Shown: positions 7,119-15,653, numbered from the stretch's first letter. The stretch is DNA of 23,888 nucleotides from an uncultured Brachyspira sp. (GCF_949287625.1 NZ_CASEGO010000032.1:1-23888); one strand, 5' to 3'. Notes: generated from the sequence alone by a model not told the origin. Translations and numbers: made by a program.

Positions 7119-8864
7119 ATGAAAACAGCAGAAGAACTAATAAAGAAGCTTATGAAAAATCAAATGGACTATAATATATTCATAAAATTTAATTCAAAAA
7201 CAGCAATTGAAAAAACTGCACTCACAAATTTGATAAGAAAAGCTATAAGCGATGGTTATATACAAAAAACTGACGGTAATTTGCTTAAAGTTACAAAAGA
7301 AGGAAGACAGTATATTAATAAATTGGAAGGTAAAGAAGAGGCACCAAAAACAGTAAAATCTGTTAAGGTAAATATTGATGTTAAAAATGCCAAAGAAGAT
7401 TCTAAAATTATAGCTAAGGCTTATAATATAAAGCAGGATTTCAGCGAAGAATTAATTAAGTATGCTGAAAAAATAAATGAGGCTGCTGATTTTAATAACA
7501 TAGAAGAAAATAGAATTGATTTAAGAAATTTAAAAACTATAACTATAGACAGTGAAAGTTCTAAAGATTTGGACGATGCTTTGAGTATAGAAAAACAAGA
7601 TGATGATAATTATAAAGTTTATATTCATATTTCTGATGTAAGCCATTTTATAGAGCTTAATTCTCCTTTAGATATTGAAGCTAGAAGCAGGGGAAACTCT
7701 ACATATTTGATTGATGAAGTATACAATATGTTTCCAGAAATTTTATCTAATAATGTAATTTCTCTAAATGAAAACACAGACAGATTTGCTATGACATTAT
7801 TAGTTCATATTAATAATAGAGGAGAAGTATTATCTTCAGAAGTTTTTAAAAGTGTTATTAATTCTAATAGAAAATTATCTTATGATTATGCAGAGGATAT
7901 TATAGATAAAAAATGCCAAGATGAAGATTGGCTTATGGTTTTAATTGATAATGCTTTAACTATAAAAAATCTATTATATAATAGAAGAAAAGAGGGCAGG
8001 GGAGTTGAATTTGATAATCAGGATATAAAAATTGTTTTAAATGATGACGGCATACCTATAGAGTTTTATGCAGAAGAAAAAAAACAATCTATGTCAATAG
8101 TAGAAGAATTAATGCTTTTAGCAAACAGCGAAATAGCAAAAAAGCTCTCTAAATATGACGGGGCAATATACCGTTATCATGGCGTTCCAGATGAATATCG
8201 ATTTAATAATTTTAAAATACTAGCTCATAATAAAGGCTATGATTTAAAAGAACTTCCAGATAAAAGTTATGATATAAAAGAGTTTGTTGATAGGGTTAAA
8301 GGTAAGCAGGAAGAGAATTTGCTTATACCTGTTTTGCTTCGTTCAATGACGCCTTCGTCTTATAGTATAATAAATAAAAGTCATTTTGGTTTGGGGCTTG
8401 ATTATTATACTTATTTTACTTCTCCTATTAGAAGATATGCTGATCTGCTTATACACAGAATAGTTAAGGATACTATTTTATCAGGCAGGGAAATTATAGA
8501 AGATAATTTAAAAAATATATGCAAAGATTCTATTGATAGTTTATCTATCCTCGATAAAACTTCAAAGAAAGCAGAGAGATACACAAGACAGATAAAAGCA
8601 GCCAGATATATGAAAGACAGATTAGGAGATGAATATTACGGAGTGATAAGTTCTATATCTCCAAAAGGTATTTATGTAGAGATAGAAGGTTTAGATATAG
8701 AAGGGTTTATAGAATCTATTTATATTGGTTCTAATTATAGATTTTATCAGGATATGCAAAGTGTTTATATAGACAAGATAAAGGCTTATGAGTTGGGCGA
8801 TAAAGTAAAGGTATTAGTTGCCAAATCTAATGTAGAAAACGGCAAAATATTTTTCTCATTGTAG
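7119..8864 (+). CDS. rnr: RNase R/RNase II-type 3'-5' exoribonuclease, short form
   Basis: A 581-residue hydrolytic exoribonuclease of the RNB family, which degrades RNA from the 3' end one nucleotide at a time. Residues 1-70 form a helix-turn-helix-like domain. The RNB domain starts near 133, with the metal-binding cluster DSESSKDLDDA (D144, D150, D152, D153). An S1 RNA-binding domain lies at about 505-580. RNase R proteins are usually over 700 residues. Here the segment between the N-terminal domain and RNB is only about 60 residues, so the two cold-shock domains seem to be missing or reduced to a remnant. I chose the ATG at 7119 because AAAGGTGA precedes it and the promoter lies just upstream; TTG 7092 would add nine residues. 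RNase II is an alternative name. Confidence 0.85.
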   Translation: MKTAEELIKKLMKNQMDYNIFIKFNSKTAIEKTALTNLIRKAISDGYIQKTDGNLLKVTKEGRQYINKLEGKEEAPKTVKSVKVNIDVKNAKEDSKIIAKAYNIKQDFSEELIKYAEKINEAADFNNIEENRIDLRNLKTITIDSESSKDLDDALSIEKQDDDNYKVYIHISDVSHFIELNSPLDIEARSRGNSTYLIDEVYNMFPEILSNNVISLNENTDRFAMTLLVHINNRGEVLSSEVFKSVINSNRKLSYDYAEDIIDKKCQDEDWLMVLIDNALTIKNLLYNRRKEGRGVEFDNQDIKIVLNDDGIPIEFYAEEKKQSMSIVEELMLLANSEIAKKLSKYDGAIYRYHGVPDEYRFNNFKILAHNKGYDLKELPDKSYDIKEFVDRVKGKQEENLLIPVLLRSMTPSSYSIINKSHFGLGLDYYTYFTSPIRRYADLLIHRIVKDTILSGREIIEDNLKNICKDSIDSLSILDKTSKKAERYTRQIKAARYMKDRLGDEYYGVISSISPKGIYVEIEGLDIEGFIESIYIGSNYRFYQDMQSVYIDKIKAYELGDKVKVLVAKSNVENGKIFFSL

Positions 8865-8903
8865 GATTTATCAGTATTAAAAAATTTAAATATTTTTTAT
8901 AAA

Positions 8904-8937
8904 AAAAGCAGGGAATAAAAATATACTCCCTGCTTTT
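8904..8937. terminator. bidirectional terminator
   Basis: A perfect 11-base stem, AAAAGCAGGGA with TCCCTGCTTTT, and a 12-base loop, with A/T runs on both sides. It separates the convergent exoribonuclease (+) and chemoreceptor (-) genes and can serve both. Confidence 0.85.
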
Positions 8938-8962
8938 ATTATTAATTATTTTTTATTATTAA

Positions 8963-10768
8963 TTATTTTACTTTAAAATATTCTATTTCATTAATAATAT
9001 CTTTACTCATATTTGATATCTCCAAACTTGAAGATGAGTTTTGAGTGGCTAAACTTGAGTTTTCCTGAGTAATATTATTTAATTCTTTTATTGCAACATT
9101 CATTTGTATTATTCCGTCCTCTTCCTGCATTATAGATTGAGATATATCCTGAAGTTCTATTTCCATTTCCTTTACCAAATCATTAATAGTATTTAATATA
9201 GAAGATGATTTATTTGCCGATTCATTTCCAATTTCTACTCTTTTTACAGTTTCATCTACAATGGAAGTGATATTATTTGCTGCCTCATTAACAGTCTGAG
9301 CTAAAGATCTAACTTCGCTTGCTACTATAGCGAATCCTCTTCCCTGTTCTCCAGCTCTTGCCGCCTCAACAGCAGCATTTAAAGCAAGTATATTAGTCTG
9401 AAATGCTATAGACTGTATAAGTTTGGTTATTTCAGATATTTTTTTACTTGATTCAGATATCTCATACATATGAGCAGATATTTCATTAACAGCTTCTACA
9501 CCCGTAGTTGTAGTTTCCATTATTTTTGAACTTTTATCTTTTGCCTGCAATGAATTAGAACTCACTTCTTTTATAGAACTTGATAAAGACTGCATTGAAC
9601 CTGTAAGTTCCTCTATAGCAGCGGCCTGAGTATTTGTTCTGTCAGATAAATATTCGCTGCTTGATGATATGCTTTCTATTTCTGCATTTATTGTGTTAAG
9701 ATTTGACTGAAGTTTTGACACAACATTTCCTATAGTATTTTTCATATTATTTACATATGATACTAAAGAGCCTGATTTATCATTTTTATTATCATTATTT
9801 GAACTGTCTATAACAAAGTTTCCTTTAGACATTTGATCTATGCTATTCATAGCCTTATCAAGCATCTGAGATATAGGTATAACTACGAAGAATGCTAATG
9901 CTGTTTGTATTGATATTAAAATAATAATAACTAAAAGATATGCAAGCATAATATTTCTTATTCTGTTATTGATAGCATTCATATTTCCGCGTATTACAAT
10001 CTTATAAGGAGTGTCTCTTAATGATTTTATAGTATACCATTCATTTCCTACTATCTGCATTATGGCCTTATTAGGATCTTCTAATGATTTTGCATCTTTA
10101 AATAGAGGTTCCTGATATACATTGTATTTGTCATTAAATATATATTCTTTATTTTGATGCGACATATAAAGTCCTGCTGAAGTCATTATATTTACCTGAT
10201 TGTCGCTGATTACTTTTTTTGATATATTATTCATTTCTAAGAAGTCTATACCTATAACTCCTTTTAGTGAATTATTAGTGTATACAGCTAATGACAATGT
10301 TATACATATTCCGCCTGTATTTGCATCAACATAAGGTTCTGTGATAAAAATTCCATTTTTAGTTAGAGCCCCTTTATACCATAATCTTGAAGTTTGATCA
10401 TAAGTATTAGGATAAGGACTTATACCATTAACAAAAAGCCCACCATCTCTGTATGGTATTTCATTTCCGTATAGTATATCATATATGTTTTTATTTGATT
10501 TTATTATGCTTTCAAGTGTTTTTCTTATATTTGTAAATGAGTTATCATTTGCCTCAAAATATCCTCTTAATGTATACATTATATCATATACTTTTTCCAT
10601 TTCTACAGATAAAACTAGTTCAGTATTATCCATCTCTGTCAATGTATTTTTTATAAATTCATTGGTATATACAGTTTTATAAGCAAAAAACATAATAATA
10701 TATGCTACAAGCAAGAAAACGGCGAAAGGAATAATTAATTTTAATAATAAAACTTTGTTGTTTTTCAT
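8963..10768 (-). CDS. methyl-accepting chemotaxis protein with dCache sensor
   Basis: A 601-residue inner-membrane chemoreceptor. TM1 is at about 7-30 and the periplasmic double-Cache domain at about 35-260 (RLWYKGAL, FITEPYVDANTGG and GVIGIDF motifs). TM2 is at 272-297, followed by a HAMP-like linker, then a coiled-coil signalling domain. The conserved hairpin tip that contacts CheA/CheW lies at 456-491 (QTNILALNAAVEAARAGEQ and following). There is no C-terminal CheR-binding pentapeptide. The Cache motif suggests a small ligand such as an amino or organic acid, but the ligand cannot be read. It has its own tandem promoters, and an AAGG site precedes the ATG. Confidence 0.92.
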   Translation of the reverse strand: MKNNKVLLLKLIIPFAVFLLVAYIIMFFAYKTVYTNEFIKNTLTEMDNTELVLSVEMEKVYDIMYTLRGYFEANDNSFTNIRKTLESIIKSNKNIYDILYGNEIPYRDGGLFVNGISPYPNTYDQTSRLWYKGALTKNGIFITEPYVDANTGGICITLSLAVYTNNSLKGVIGIDFLEMNNISKKVISDNQVNIMTSAGLYMSHQNKEYIFNDKYNVYQEPLFKDAKSLEDPNKAIMQIVGNEWYTIKSLRDTPYKIVIRGNMNAINNRIRNIMLAYLLVIIILISIQTALAFFVVIPISQMLDKAMNSIDQMSKGNFVIDSSNNDNKNDKSGSLVSYVNNMKNTIGNVVSKLQSNLNTINAEIESISSSSEYLSDRTNTQAAAIEELTGSMQSLSSSIKEVSSNSLQAKDKSSKIMETTTTGVEAVNEISAHMYEISESSKKISEITKLIQSIAFQTNILALNAAVEAARAGEQGRGFAIVASEVRSLAQTVNEAANNITSIVDETVKRVEIGNESANKSSSILNTINDLVKEMEIELQDISQSIMQEEDGIIQMNVAIKELNNITQENSSLATQNSSSSLEISNMSKDIINEIEYFKVK

Positions 10769-10802
10769 AAAAATAACCTTAAAATAAATTACTCAAGTAG
10801 AA

Positions 10803-10830
10803 AGTATATAAAAAATTTTTTTTGTGTCAA
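10803..10830 (-). promoter_or_regulatory. proximal promoter of the chemoreceptor gene
   Basis: On the minus strand TTGACA (10830-10825), 16 bases, then TATACT (10808-10803). It predicts a start near 10797 and a leader of about 30 bases. Confidence 0.5.
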
Positions 10831-10882
10831 TTATATTTAATAAAATAACAGCATGGTAAAATATAATTAACCATGTAATATT

Positions 10883-10911
10883 ATTATATATATAGCTTAA
10901 AAAATTGTCAA
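10883..10911 (-). promoter_or_regulatory. distal promoter of the chemoreceptor gene
   Basis: On the minus strand TTGACA (10911-10906), 17 bases, then TATAAT (10888-10883), a perfect consensus. It predicts a start near 10876. The leader would contain an imperfect CATGGT/ACCATG inverted repeat (10853-10876) between the two promoters. Confidence 0.6.
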
Positions 10912-10934
10912 TTTTTTATAAACTCTATGGTAAA

Positions 10935-11618
10935 TTAATTATTTAATATAGAGTTTATTTCATCTTCTTTAAGATGTTTAAAAGAACCTTCTTTTAAGTC
11001 ATCTAATAATATATCGGATATTCTTAATCTTTTTAATGTTATTACTTCAAATCCTATTTTTTGGCACATTCTTCTGATCTGTCTGTTTTTTCCCTCTGTA
11101 AGAATGATATGAAATGAGTTTTTAGTTATTCTTTTTAGTTTAGCAGGTTTTAATTTTTGTCCGTCTAAAGATATTCCATATTCAAGTTTTTTTAAAGCTC
11201 CGTCTGGTATACTATCATTAACTTTGACAAAATATTCTTTTTCGCAGTTTGTATTTTCACCTATTATTTTTTTAGAGAATACTCCGTCATTTGTAAGAAG
11301 TATAAGTCCGCTGCTGTCTTTATCAAGTCTTCCCACAGGATATATATTATTAAAATCATTTTTAATCAGATTATATATAGGTTTTCCCTCATTTTTATTT
11401 GAAGATACAACATATCCTCTAGGCTTATTTAATTTTATATATATTTTATCTTCTTTGTAGTCTTTTATATCACATTCTACCTTATCTTTTTCAGAAACCT
11501 GATATGCGGGATTCGTATTTATTATACCGTTTATTTTAACATTCCCATTTTGAATAAGTTTGTCGGCTTCTCTTCTGCTTGCGATATTTAATGATGCTAT
11601 GTATTTGTTTAATCTCAT
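10935..11618 (-). CDS. RluF-like 23S rRNA pseudouridine synthase
   Basis: A 227-residue enzyme of the RsuA/RluB/RluE/RluF group, which isomerises a uridine in ribosomal RNA to pseudouridine. An S4 RNA-binding domain occupies about 1-48 (RLNKYIASLNIASRREADKLI). The catalytic domain starts at KLNKPRGYV; the catalytic aspartate is D99 in GRLDKDSSGLILLTN. The C-terminal signature is EGKNRQIRRMCQKIGFEV, then LKRLRI. The GRLDKDS and RRMC motifs fit RluF best, so the target may be the RluF-type site in 23S rRNA; this is by similarity only. The length is slightly under the usual 230-290. It is a single gene, divergent from the flaA operon. Confidence 0.88.
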   Translation of the reverse strand: MRLNKYIASLNIASRREADKLIQNGNVKINGIINTNPAYQVSEKDKVECDIKDYKEDKIYIKLNKPRGYVVSSNKNEGKPIYNLIKNDFNNIYPVGRLDKDSSGLILLTNDGVFSKKIIGENTNCEKEYFVKVNDSIPDGALKKLEYGISLDGQKLKPAKLKRITKNSFHIILTEGKNRQIRRMCQKIGFEVITLKRLRISDILLDDLKEGSFKHLKEDEINSILNN

Positions 11619-11720
11619 TTTTTATTATTTTCATTATTTTCAAAAAAAATTATAAAATAATATTAACACAATATAAATTTTAATCAAATTTAAATAATTA
11701 TTTCCTAAAATTATATTAGC

Positions 11721-11736
11721 ATTATATCGATATAAT
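11721..11736. promoter_or_regulatory. 16-bp perfect palindrome upstream of the flaA operon
   Basis: ATTATATCGATATAAT is its own reverse complement. It lies 25 bases upstream of the -35 box of the flaA promoter and between two divergent genes. It could be an operator for a dimeric regulator, although AT-rich palindromes also arise by chance in such a genome. Confidence 0.35.
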
Positions 11737-11761
11737 AGTATGAGAATTTTATATTTTATAG

Positions 11762-11790
11762 TTGACAATTTTTGTTGATTATAATATAAT
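11762..11790 (+). promoter_or_regulatory. sigma-70 promoter of the flaA operon
   Basis: TTGACA (11762-11767), 17-base spacer, TATAAT (11785-11790): a perfect consensus, which fits an abundant structural protein. The inverted repeat GCTAAG/CTTAGC (11794-11799 and 11816-11821) begins around the predicted start of transcription. Confidence 0.75.
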
Positions 11791-11845
11791 GGTGCTAAGT
11801 TATTGGATATAATTGCTTAGCTATAAATATTAAGGAGAGTGCGCT

Positions 11846-12682
11846 ATGAAATTCTATAGAAGTACGAGAGATTTTTCTCGCTACCTCATAATCATTTGTC
11901 TATTCATAAGCATATGTTCATTTGCTGTTTATGGACAAACTTCTAGTGTTTACATGGAAACTAGACTGCTTTACAACTTTGAAACATTAGATGAATGGCA
12001 GCCAATATCAAATGCTAGCCGTTTTATGTTTAGAGGTGATAGAACAAATGAAAATGGTGTTGTAATGAAATATCCTAATATGAGATTATTCGCTACAAAA
12101 CCATATGGTATGGGTAACCAAAGCTATAATTCAACTAATTCATTATCAGTAAGTGTTTCTTTTTTCAGAAAATCTTATAACTTCTTTGACTTAGTTCCAA
12201 CAGTACAAAAAATCATACCAGGAAAAGCTCAGACTTTTGATGTTTGGGTATGGGGTGGTAATTATGACTATACTATGGAAATGTTATTTGAAGACTATCG
12301 TGGTTATACTTATACATTGCCTTTAGGATCTATCAGATTTATCGGTTGGAGAAATATGAGTACAGCAGTACCATCTTTTATTCCTCAAGAAGAACCTTAT
12401 GTACCTAGAGCAAAAGGTTTAAGATTTATGAATTTCCGTTTCTGGTCATCACCAGAGGAAAGAGCTGATAACTTTGTAGTTTTATTGGATTACTTCCAAA
12501 CTGTTACAGATACATTTAGAGAAGCTTATGACGGTTCAGATATTGAAACTACATTAGGTCAGGAAGTTGGCGGAAGATCTTCTGAACAATATACAGAAGG
12601 CGGAGCTCAAGTAGTAGGTGAAGAAGGCGGTGCTGCTGCAGGAAATACTACTACAGAACAGACTCAAGAAGCGCAACAATAA
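11846..12682 (+). CDS. flaA: FlaA-family flagellar sheath protein (FlaA1-like)
   Basis: A 278-residue exported protein of the spirochaetal FlaA family, which sheathes the FlaB core of the periplasmic flagella. A signal peptide occupies about 1-30 (hydrophobic LIIICLFISICSFAVYG). The mature part starts with an ETRLLYNFETLDEWQPIS segment and holds the beta-sandwich motifs TFDVWVWGGNYDYTMEM and LGSIRFIGWRN. It ends in a Gly/Gln/Thr/Glu-rich tail from about 245. From memory it resembles FlaA1 of Leptospira more than the longer classical FlaA. AAGGAGAG precedes the ATG. Codon use (CGT, AAC, TTC, GGT) is richer in GC-ending codons than the neighbours, typical of a highly expressed gene. It is co-transcribed with the next gene, 24 bases away. 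Confidence 0.85.
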   Translation: MKFYRSTRDFSRYLIIICLFISICSFAVYGQTSSVYMETRLLYNFETLDEWQPISNASRFMFRGDRTNENGVVMKYPNMRLFATKPYGMGNQSYNSTNSLSVSVSFFRKSYNFFDLVPTVQKIIPGKAQTFDVWVWGGNYDYTMEMLFEDYRGYTYTLPLGSIRFIGWRNMSTAVPSFIPQEEPYVPRAKGLRFMNFRFWSSPEERADNFVVLLDYFQTVTDTFREAYDGSDIETTLGQEVGGRSSEQYTEGGAQVVGEEGGAAAGNTTTEQTQEAQQ

Positions 12683-12706
12683 GGTATAAGTAAGGAGAAG
12701 AATAAT

Positions 12707-13414
12707 ATGAAAAGATTAAGTATCTTGATAACAATGTTAATTCTAACTGTTGCATTCTTGTTGTTTGCCCAAGATGCGGCTCAAACAGGTGAGCAAACTA
12801 CTCAAAATCAGCAAGGTGAAGATGGCAACAATTTTGTAACTGAAGCTATTACTAACTACTTGATAGATGATTTCGAATTTGCTAATACTTGGCAGGCTTC
12901 TATGCCTAGAGATTACGGTGTAGTTAGCATTATTCGTCGTGAAGGCGGTCCTGCTGATGTAGTAGCTGAAGGTGCTGAAAATAATAAATATATTTTGGGT
13001 GCTAAAGTAGAGTACTTCAGAACTGGTTATCCTTGGTTCTCTGTAACTCCTCCTAGACCTGTTAAAATCCCTGGCTATACTAAAGAACTTAGTGTTTGGG
13101 TAGCAGGCCGTAACCATAATAATAAAATGAGTTTCTACGTTTATGATATAAATGGAAAACCTCAGTCAGTTGGTAATGAAGCTCTTAACTTTATGGGTTG
13201 GAAAAACATAACTGTTCAAGTTCCTGCTAATATAGAACAGGAAGACTTTAGAGGTCAAGTAGAACAAGGTATCAGCTTTATGGGTATACATGTTAAAGTT
13301 GATCCTAGAGACTCTTATGGTAAATACTATATCTATTTCGACCAATTAATGGCTAAAACAGATATGTACTTAGAAACTTATAGAGAAGAAGATGATCCAT
13401 TAGACACTTGGTAA
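12707..13414 (+). CDS. flaA: FlaA-family flagellar sheath protein (FlaA2-like)
   Basis: A 235-residue second FlaA-type sheath protein. A signal peptide occupies about 1-21 (MKRLSILITMLILTVAFLLF, then AQ). The mature part has the motifs NYLIDDFEFANTWQASMPRDYG, VTPPRPVKIPG, LSVWVAGRNHNNKM and FMGWKNITVQVP, and ends in an acidic EEDDPLDTW tail. It resembles Leptospira FlaA2, which is also encoded next to FlaA1. Both proteins share the pattern WVxG followed by GWxN about 40 residues later. A strong AAGGAG ribosome site precedes the ATG. Codon use is that of a highly expressed gene. A strong terminator follows. The two sheath proteins probably assemble together on the flagellar filament. Confidence 0.87.
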   Translation: MKRLSILITMLILTVAFLLFAQDAAQTGEQTTQNQQGEDGNNFVTEAITNYLIDDFEFANTWQASMPRDYGVVSIIRREGGPADVVAEGAENNKYILGAKVEYFRTGYPWFSVTPPRPVKIPGYTKELSVWVAGRNHNNKMSFYVYDINGKPQSVGNEALNFMGWKNITVQVPANIEQEDFRGQVEQGISFMGIHVKVDPRDSYGKYYIYFDQLMAKTDMYLETYREEDDPLDTW

Positions 13415-13438
13415 TAATTAAATAACAAATGAATATTA

Positions 13439-13477
13439 AAGGCGGAGTATTTTTTAAGTACTTCGCCTTTTTTATTT
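13439..13477 (+). terminator. terminator of the flaA operon
   Basis: AAGGCGGAGTA (13439-13449) pairs with TACTTCGCCTT (13459-13469), 11 bases with one G-U pair in plus-strand RNA, followed by a T-rich run. The wobble fits plus-strand use. Confidence 0.85.
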
Positions 13478-13485
13478 TTTATAAC

Positions 13486-13514
13486 TTGAAATTAATACGA
13501 TTATATATTAAACT
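13486..13514 (+). promoter_or_regulatory. possible promoter of the mazG unit
   Basis: TTGAAA (13486-13491), 17 bases, TAAACT (13509-13514). The -10 box is weak (4 of 6). It is the best candidate between the flaA terminator and the next gene. Confidence 0.35.
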
Positions 13515-13556
13515 ATAAAAATATTATAAAGAATATTATTTAAATGAGAGTCCATT

Positions 13557-13697
13557 ATGTCGGCTATAAATATATTATTGATTATTGGTTTTGTGCTTCT
13601 TGCTGTATATTCTATTACAACTAGAATAGTTAATAATAGGGTCGAAAAAGACAAAAAAGAAAATGTACATAATGATGATGAAAAAAATATTGAATAA
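13557..13697 (+). CDS. 46-aa single-pass membrane peptide
   Basis: A small frame: MSAINILLIIGFVLLAVYS is a hydrophobic segment (about residues 4-19), followed by a basic stretch and then an acidic tail (HNDDEKNIE). A GAGAG site lies six bases before the ATG. The next gene starts 21 bases after the stop and has the same plan, one N-terminal membrane segment and a charged tail. The pair suggests small membrane-anchored proteins of one unit. The family is not recognised. Confidence 0.55.
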   Translation: MSAINILLIIGFVLLAVYSITTRIVNNRVEKDKKENVHNDDEKNIE

Positions 13698-13718
13698 AGT
13701 TTAAGAAAAGGGATCTTT

Positions 13719-14225
13719 ATGTCAGAATTAGTTATATATATAATAATAGGTATAATATGGCTTATAGTGTCTCTCATACAAAAAGCACTTAAAAAAAATA
13801 AAGTAAATACAAAATCAAAAAATACAGTGAAAAATAATAATAAAAAAACTTATACTCATAAAAAAGTTAATAATAGTAATGAAGAGGAAATATTCAGAGA
13901 GCTTAAAAAGAATATGGAATCTTTAAAAAATTACAGTGAAGATACTTTAAGAAAAAATACAGAACATCAAAATGTATATACTTCTAATTATGAAACTTCA
14001 AATAATGACAGAGAAATGTTAGAACTTCAGAAAAAATATAATTCGAAAATATCTCAAATTAATAATATAAAAGAAGATGTAAGTAATAATGATTTTAAAG
14101 TATCAGAAAATAAAAGACATGTTAATCATATGCTCTCTTCATTAGATATAAAGAATGCTGTAATATATAATGCTATATTAGAACCAAAGAGAATTAACTA
14201 TATGAGAAAATCAAAAATTAATTAA
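13719..14225 (+). CDS. membrane-anchored charged protein, unknown function
   Basis: A 168-residue protein with one N-terminal membrane segment (VIYIIIGIIWLIVSLIQ, about 4-21) and a long hydrophilic cytoplasmic part rich in Lys, Asn and Glu, predicted helical or coiled in places (EEEIFRELKKNMESLKNY). AAAAGGGA precedes the ATG. It lies 19 bases before mazG and is probably co-transcribed with it. No known domain is seen. The Asn/Lys-rich region suggests disorder, and no function can be assigned. Confidence 0.65.
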   Translation: MSELVIYIIIGIIWLIVSLIQKALKKNKVNTKSKNTVKNNNKKTYTHKKVNNSNEEEIFRELKKNMESLKNYSEDTLRKNTEHQNVYTSNYETSNNDREMLELQKKYNSKISQINNIKEDVSNNDFKVSENKRHVNHMLSSLDIKNAVIYNAILEPKRINYMRKSKIN

Positions 14226-14244
14226 AATATACAGGCTTAAAATT

Positions 14245-15027
14245 ATGAATTCATTTGAAGAATTAATATCTATAATAAAAAGATTACGCGGAGAAAACGG
14301 CTGTGCTTGGGATAGAGAACAGACTTTTGATAGTTTGATACCATGTTTTTTGGAAGAATCTTACGAGCTTGTTGAGGCTATAAATAATAAAGATTATGAG
14401 AATATTAAGGAAGAGCTTGGAGATGTACTTTTGCATGTAGTGTTTTTTTCGGAACTTGCAAGAGATGAAAACAAATTTAATATAGATGATGTTTGCAAAA
14501 ATATCAATGAAAAACTTATAAGAAGACATCCTCATGTATTTGGAGACAGTGATGTTAAAGATGTTGATGGTATACTTAAACAATGGGATAAAATAAAGCA
14601 GACAGAAAAGAATAATTCAGGATTTAAAAGCGTTTTAGATGGCATTCCTAAATCACTTCCTATAATGGAAAAATCTTACAAGATGATGAAAAAAGCTGCT
14701 GGGGTAGGATTCGAATATAAGAATATTGATGATTCGCTTGCAAAAATAGATGAAGAGCTTTCAGAAGTTAAAGAGGCTTATAATGAAAAAGATAAAGAGC
14801 ATTTGGAAGAGGAAATAGGCGATTTGATTATGACAGTTCTTGATTTTGCACGTATGAATAAAATTAATCCAGTGAACTCTTTAATAAAAGTTAATGAAAA
14901 ATTCAGAAAAAGATTTAATTATGTTGAAAAAACAGCATATGACATGAATAAAAAACTAGAAGATATGTCATTAGAGGAGATGGATAATCTTTGGAATGAA
15001 TATAAAAAACAAGAGAGAGAAAGATAA
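14245..15027 (+). CDS. mazG: nucleoside triphosphate pyrophosphohydrolase MazG
   Basis: A 260-residue all-alpha NTP pyrophosphatase, which hydrolyses NTPs and dNTPs, including non-canonical ones, to the monophosphate and pyrophosphate. It has two MazG domains in tandem, as in the E. coli enzyme of similar length. The first has GCAWDREQTFDSL, the metal-binding EESYE (37-41) and EELGD (56-60). The second has EELSEVKEAY and EEEIGDLIM. The linker motif RRHPHVFG is present at 93-100. The ribosome site is weak. It probably belongs to one unit with the two small membrane proteins upstream and the ankyrin gene downstream. Confidence 0.93.
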   Translation: MNSFEELISIIKRLRGENGCAWDREQTFDSLIPCFLEESYELVEAINNKDYENIKEELGDVLLHVVFFSELARDENKFNIDDVCKNINEKLIRRHPHVFGDSDVKDVDGILKQWDKIKQTEKNNSGFKSVLDGIPKSLPIMEKSYKMMKKAAGVGFEYKNIDDSLAKIDEELSEVKEAYNEKDKEHLEEEIGDLIMTVLDFARMNKINPVNSLIKVNEKFRKRFNYVEKTAYDMNKKLEDMSLEEMDNLWNEYKKQERER

Positions 15028-15178
15028 TATCCGATTTTTTTAACAATAAAATAAAAAAAATAATATATTTATTATGTATATAAATAATAGAATTCTTATT
15101 TTGGTTTCTTATACTATTATTGCAAGAATTTTAAGTTTATATTATAATAATAATACACTAAACGATGGGGTTTATTTA

Positions 15179-15607
15179 ATGGCTATTAATGCTAATTTGT
15201 ACAAAAGGTCTAAACTATATGATTTACTTTCTAAAATAGTAAAGAAAAAAGATGATGAAAATTTTGATATGAAAGAAAATGTTGATAAGGCTTTGGAGTT
15301 AATAGATAAAAGTACAGAGGAAGAAGTTAATTATGCTGACAATAAAATAAGCTGTCTGCATTTAGCTGTTCAAACTGGCAGTCCTGATATAGTTGCTGCT
15401 TTGCTTGCTAAAGGAGCTGATGTTAATGCTATTAATGAAAGAGGAGTAAGTCCGCTTCATTTAGCTATTATTAAAAATCAGCCTGAAGAAATTATTAAAA
15501 TACTTTTAGATAATGGGGCAGATTATAACAGAGAGGAGGCAAATTTTTCTGCTGTTATGCTTGCTGAAATAATGAATGCTCCTTATATGCATTTATTTAA
15601 AAAATAA
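15179..15607 (+). CDS. small ankyrin-repeat protein
   Basis: A 142-residue protein with two clear ankyrin repeats: about 57-86 (CLHLAVQTGSPDIVAALLAKGADVN) and 90-119 (SPLHLAIIKNQPEEIIKILLDNGADYN), with a partial third. Ankyrin repeats bind other proteins; the partner is unknown. I chose the ATG at 15179, preceded by GGGG eight bases away. The frame is open to an ATG at 15074, but that one has no ribosome site and would add a hydrophobic segment rich in Tyr and Asn. With the longer start the protein would be membrane-anchored, so the start matters. Confidence 0.75.
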   Translation: MAINANLYKRSKLYDLLSKIVKKKDDENFDMKENVDKALELIDKSTEEEVNYADNKISCLHLAVQTGSPDIVAALLAKGADVNAINERGVSPLHLAIIKNQPEEIIKILLDNGADYNREEANFSAVMLAEIMNAPYMHLFKK

Positions 15608-15624
15608 TTTTATTTTTATATAAA

Positions 15625-15653
15625 AAGAGCCTGTTTTATAAAAACAGGCTCTT
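15625..15653. terminator. bidirectional terminator
   Basis: A perfect 13-base stem, AAGAGCCTGTTTT with AAAACAGGCTCTT, and a 3-base loop, with T-rich sequence on one side and A-rich on the other. It lies between the convergent ankyrin (+) and nucleotidase (-) genes. Confidence 0.88.

Noticed and set aside
12743..13117. 124-codon frame on the minus strand inside the second flaA gene
   Set aside because: Shadow of a strongly supported, highly expressed gene on the plus strand.
13508..13777. 89-codon frame on the minus strand
   Set aside because: Covers the 46-aa ORF and the start of the next gene on the plus strand, both with ribosome sites; it has no features of its own.
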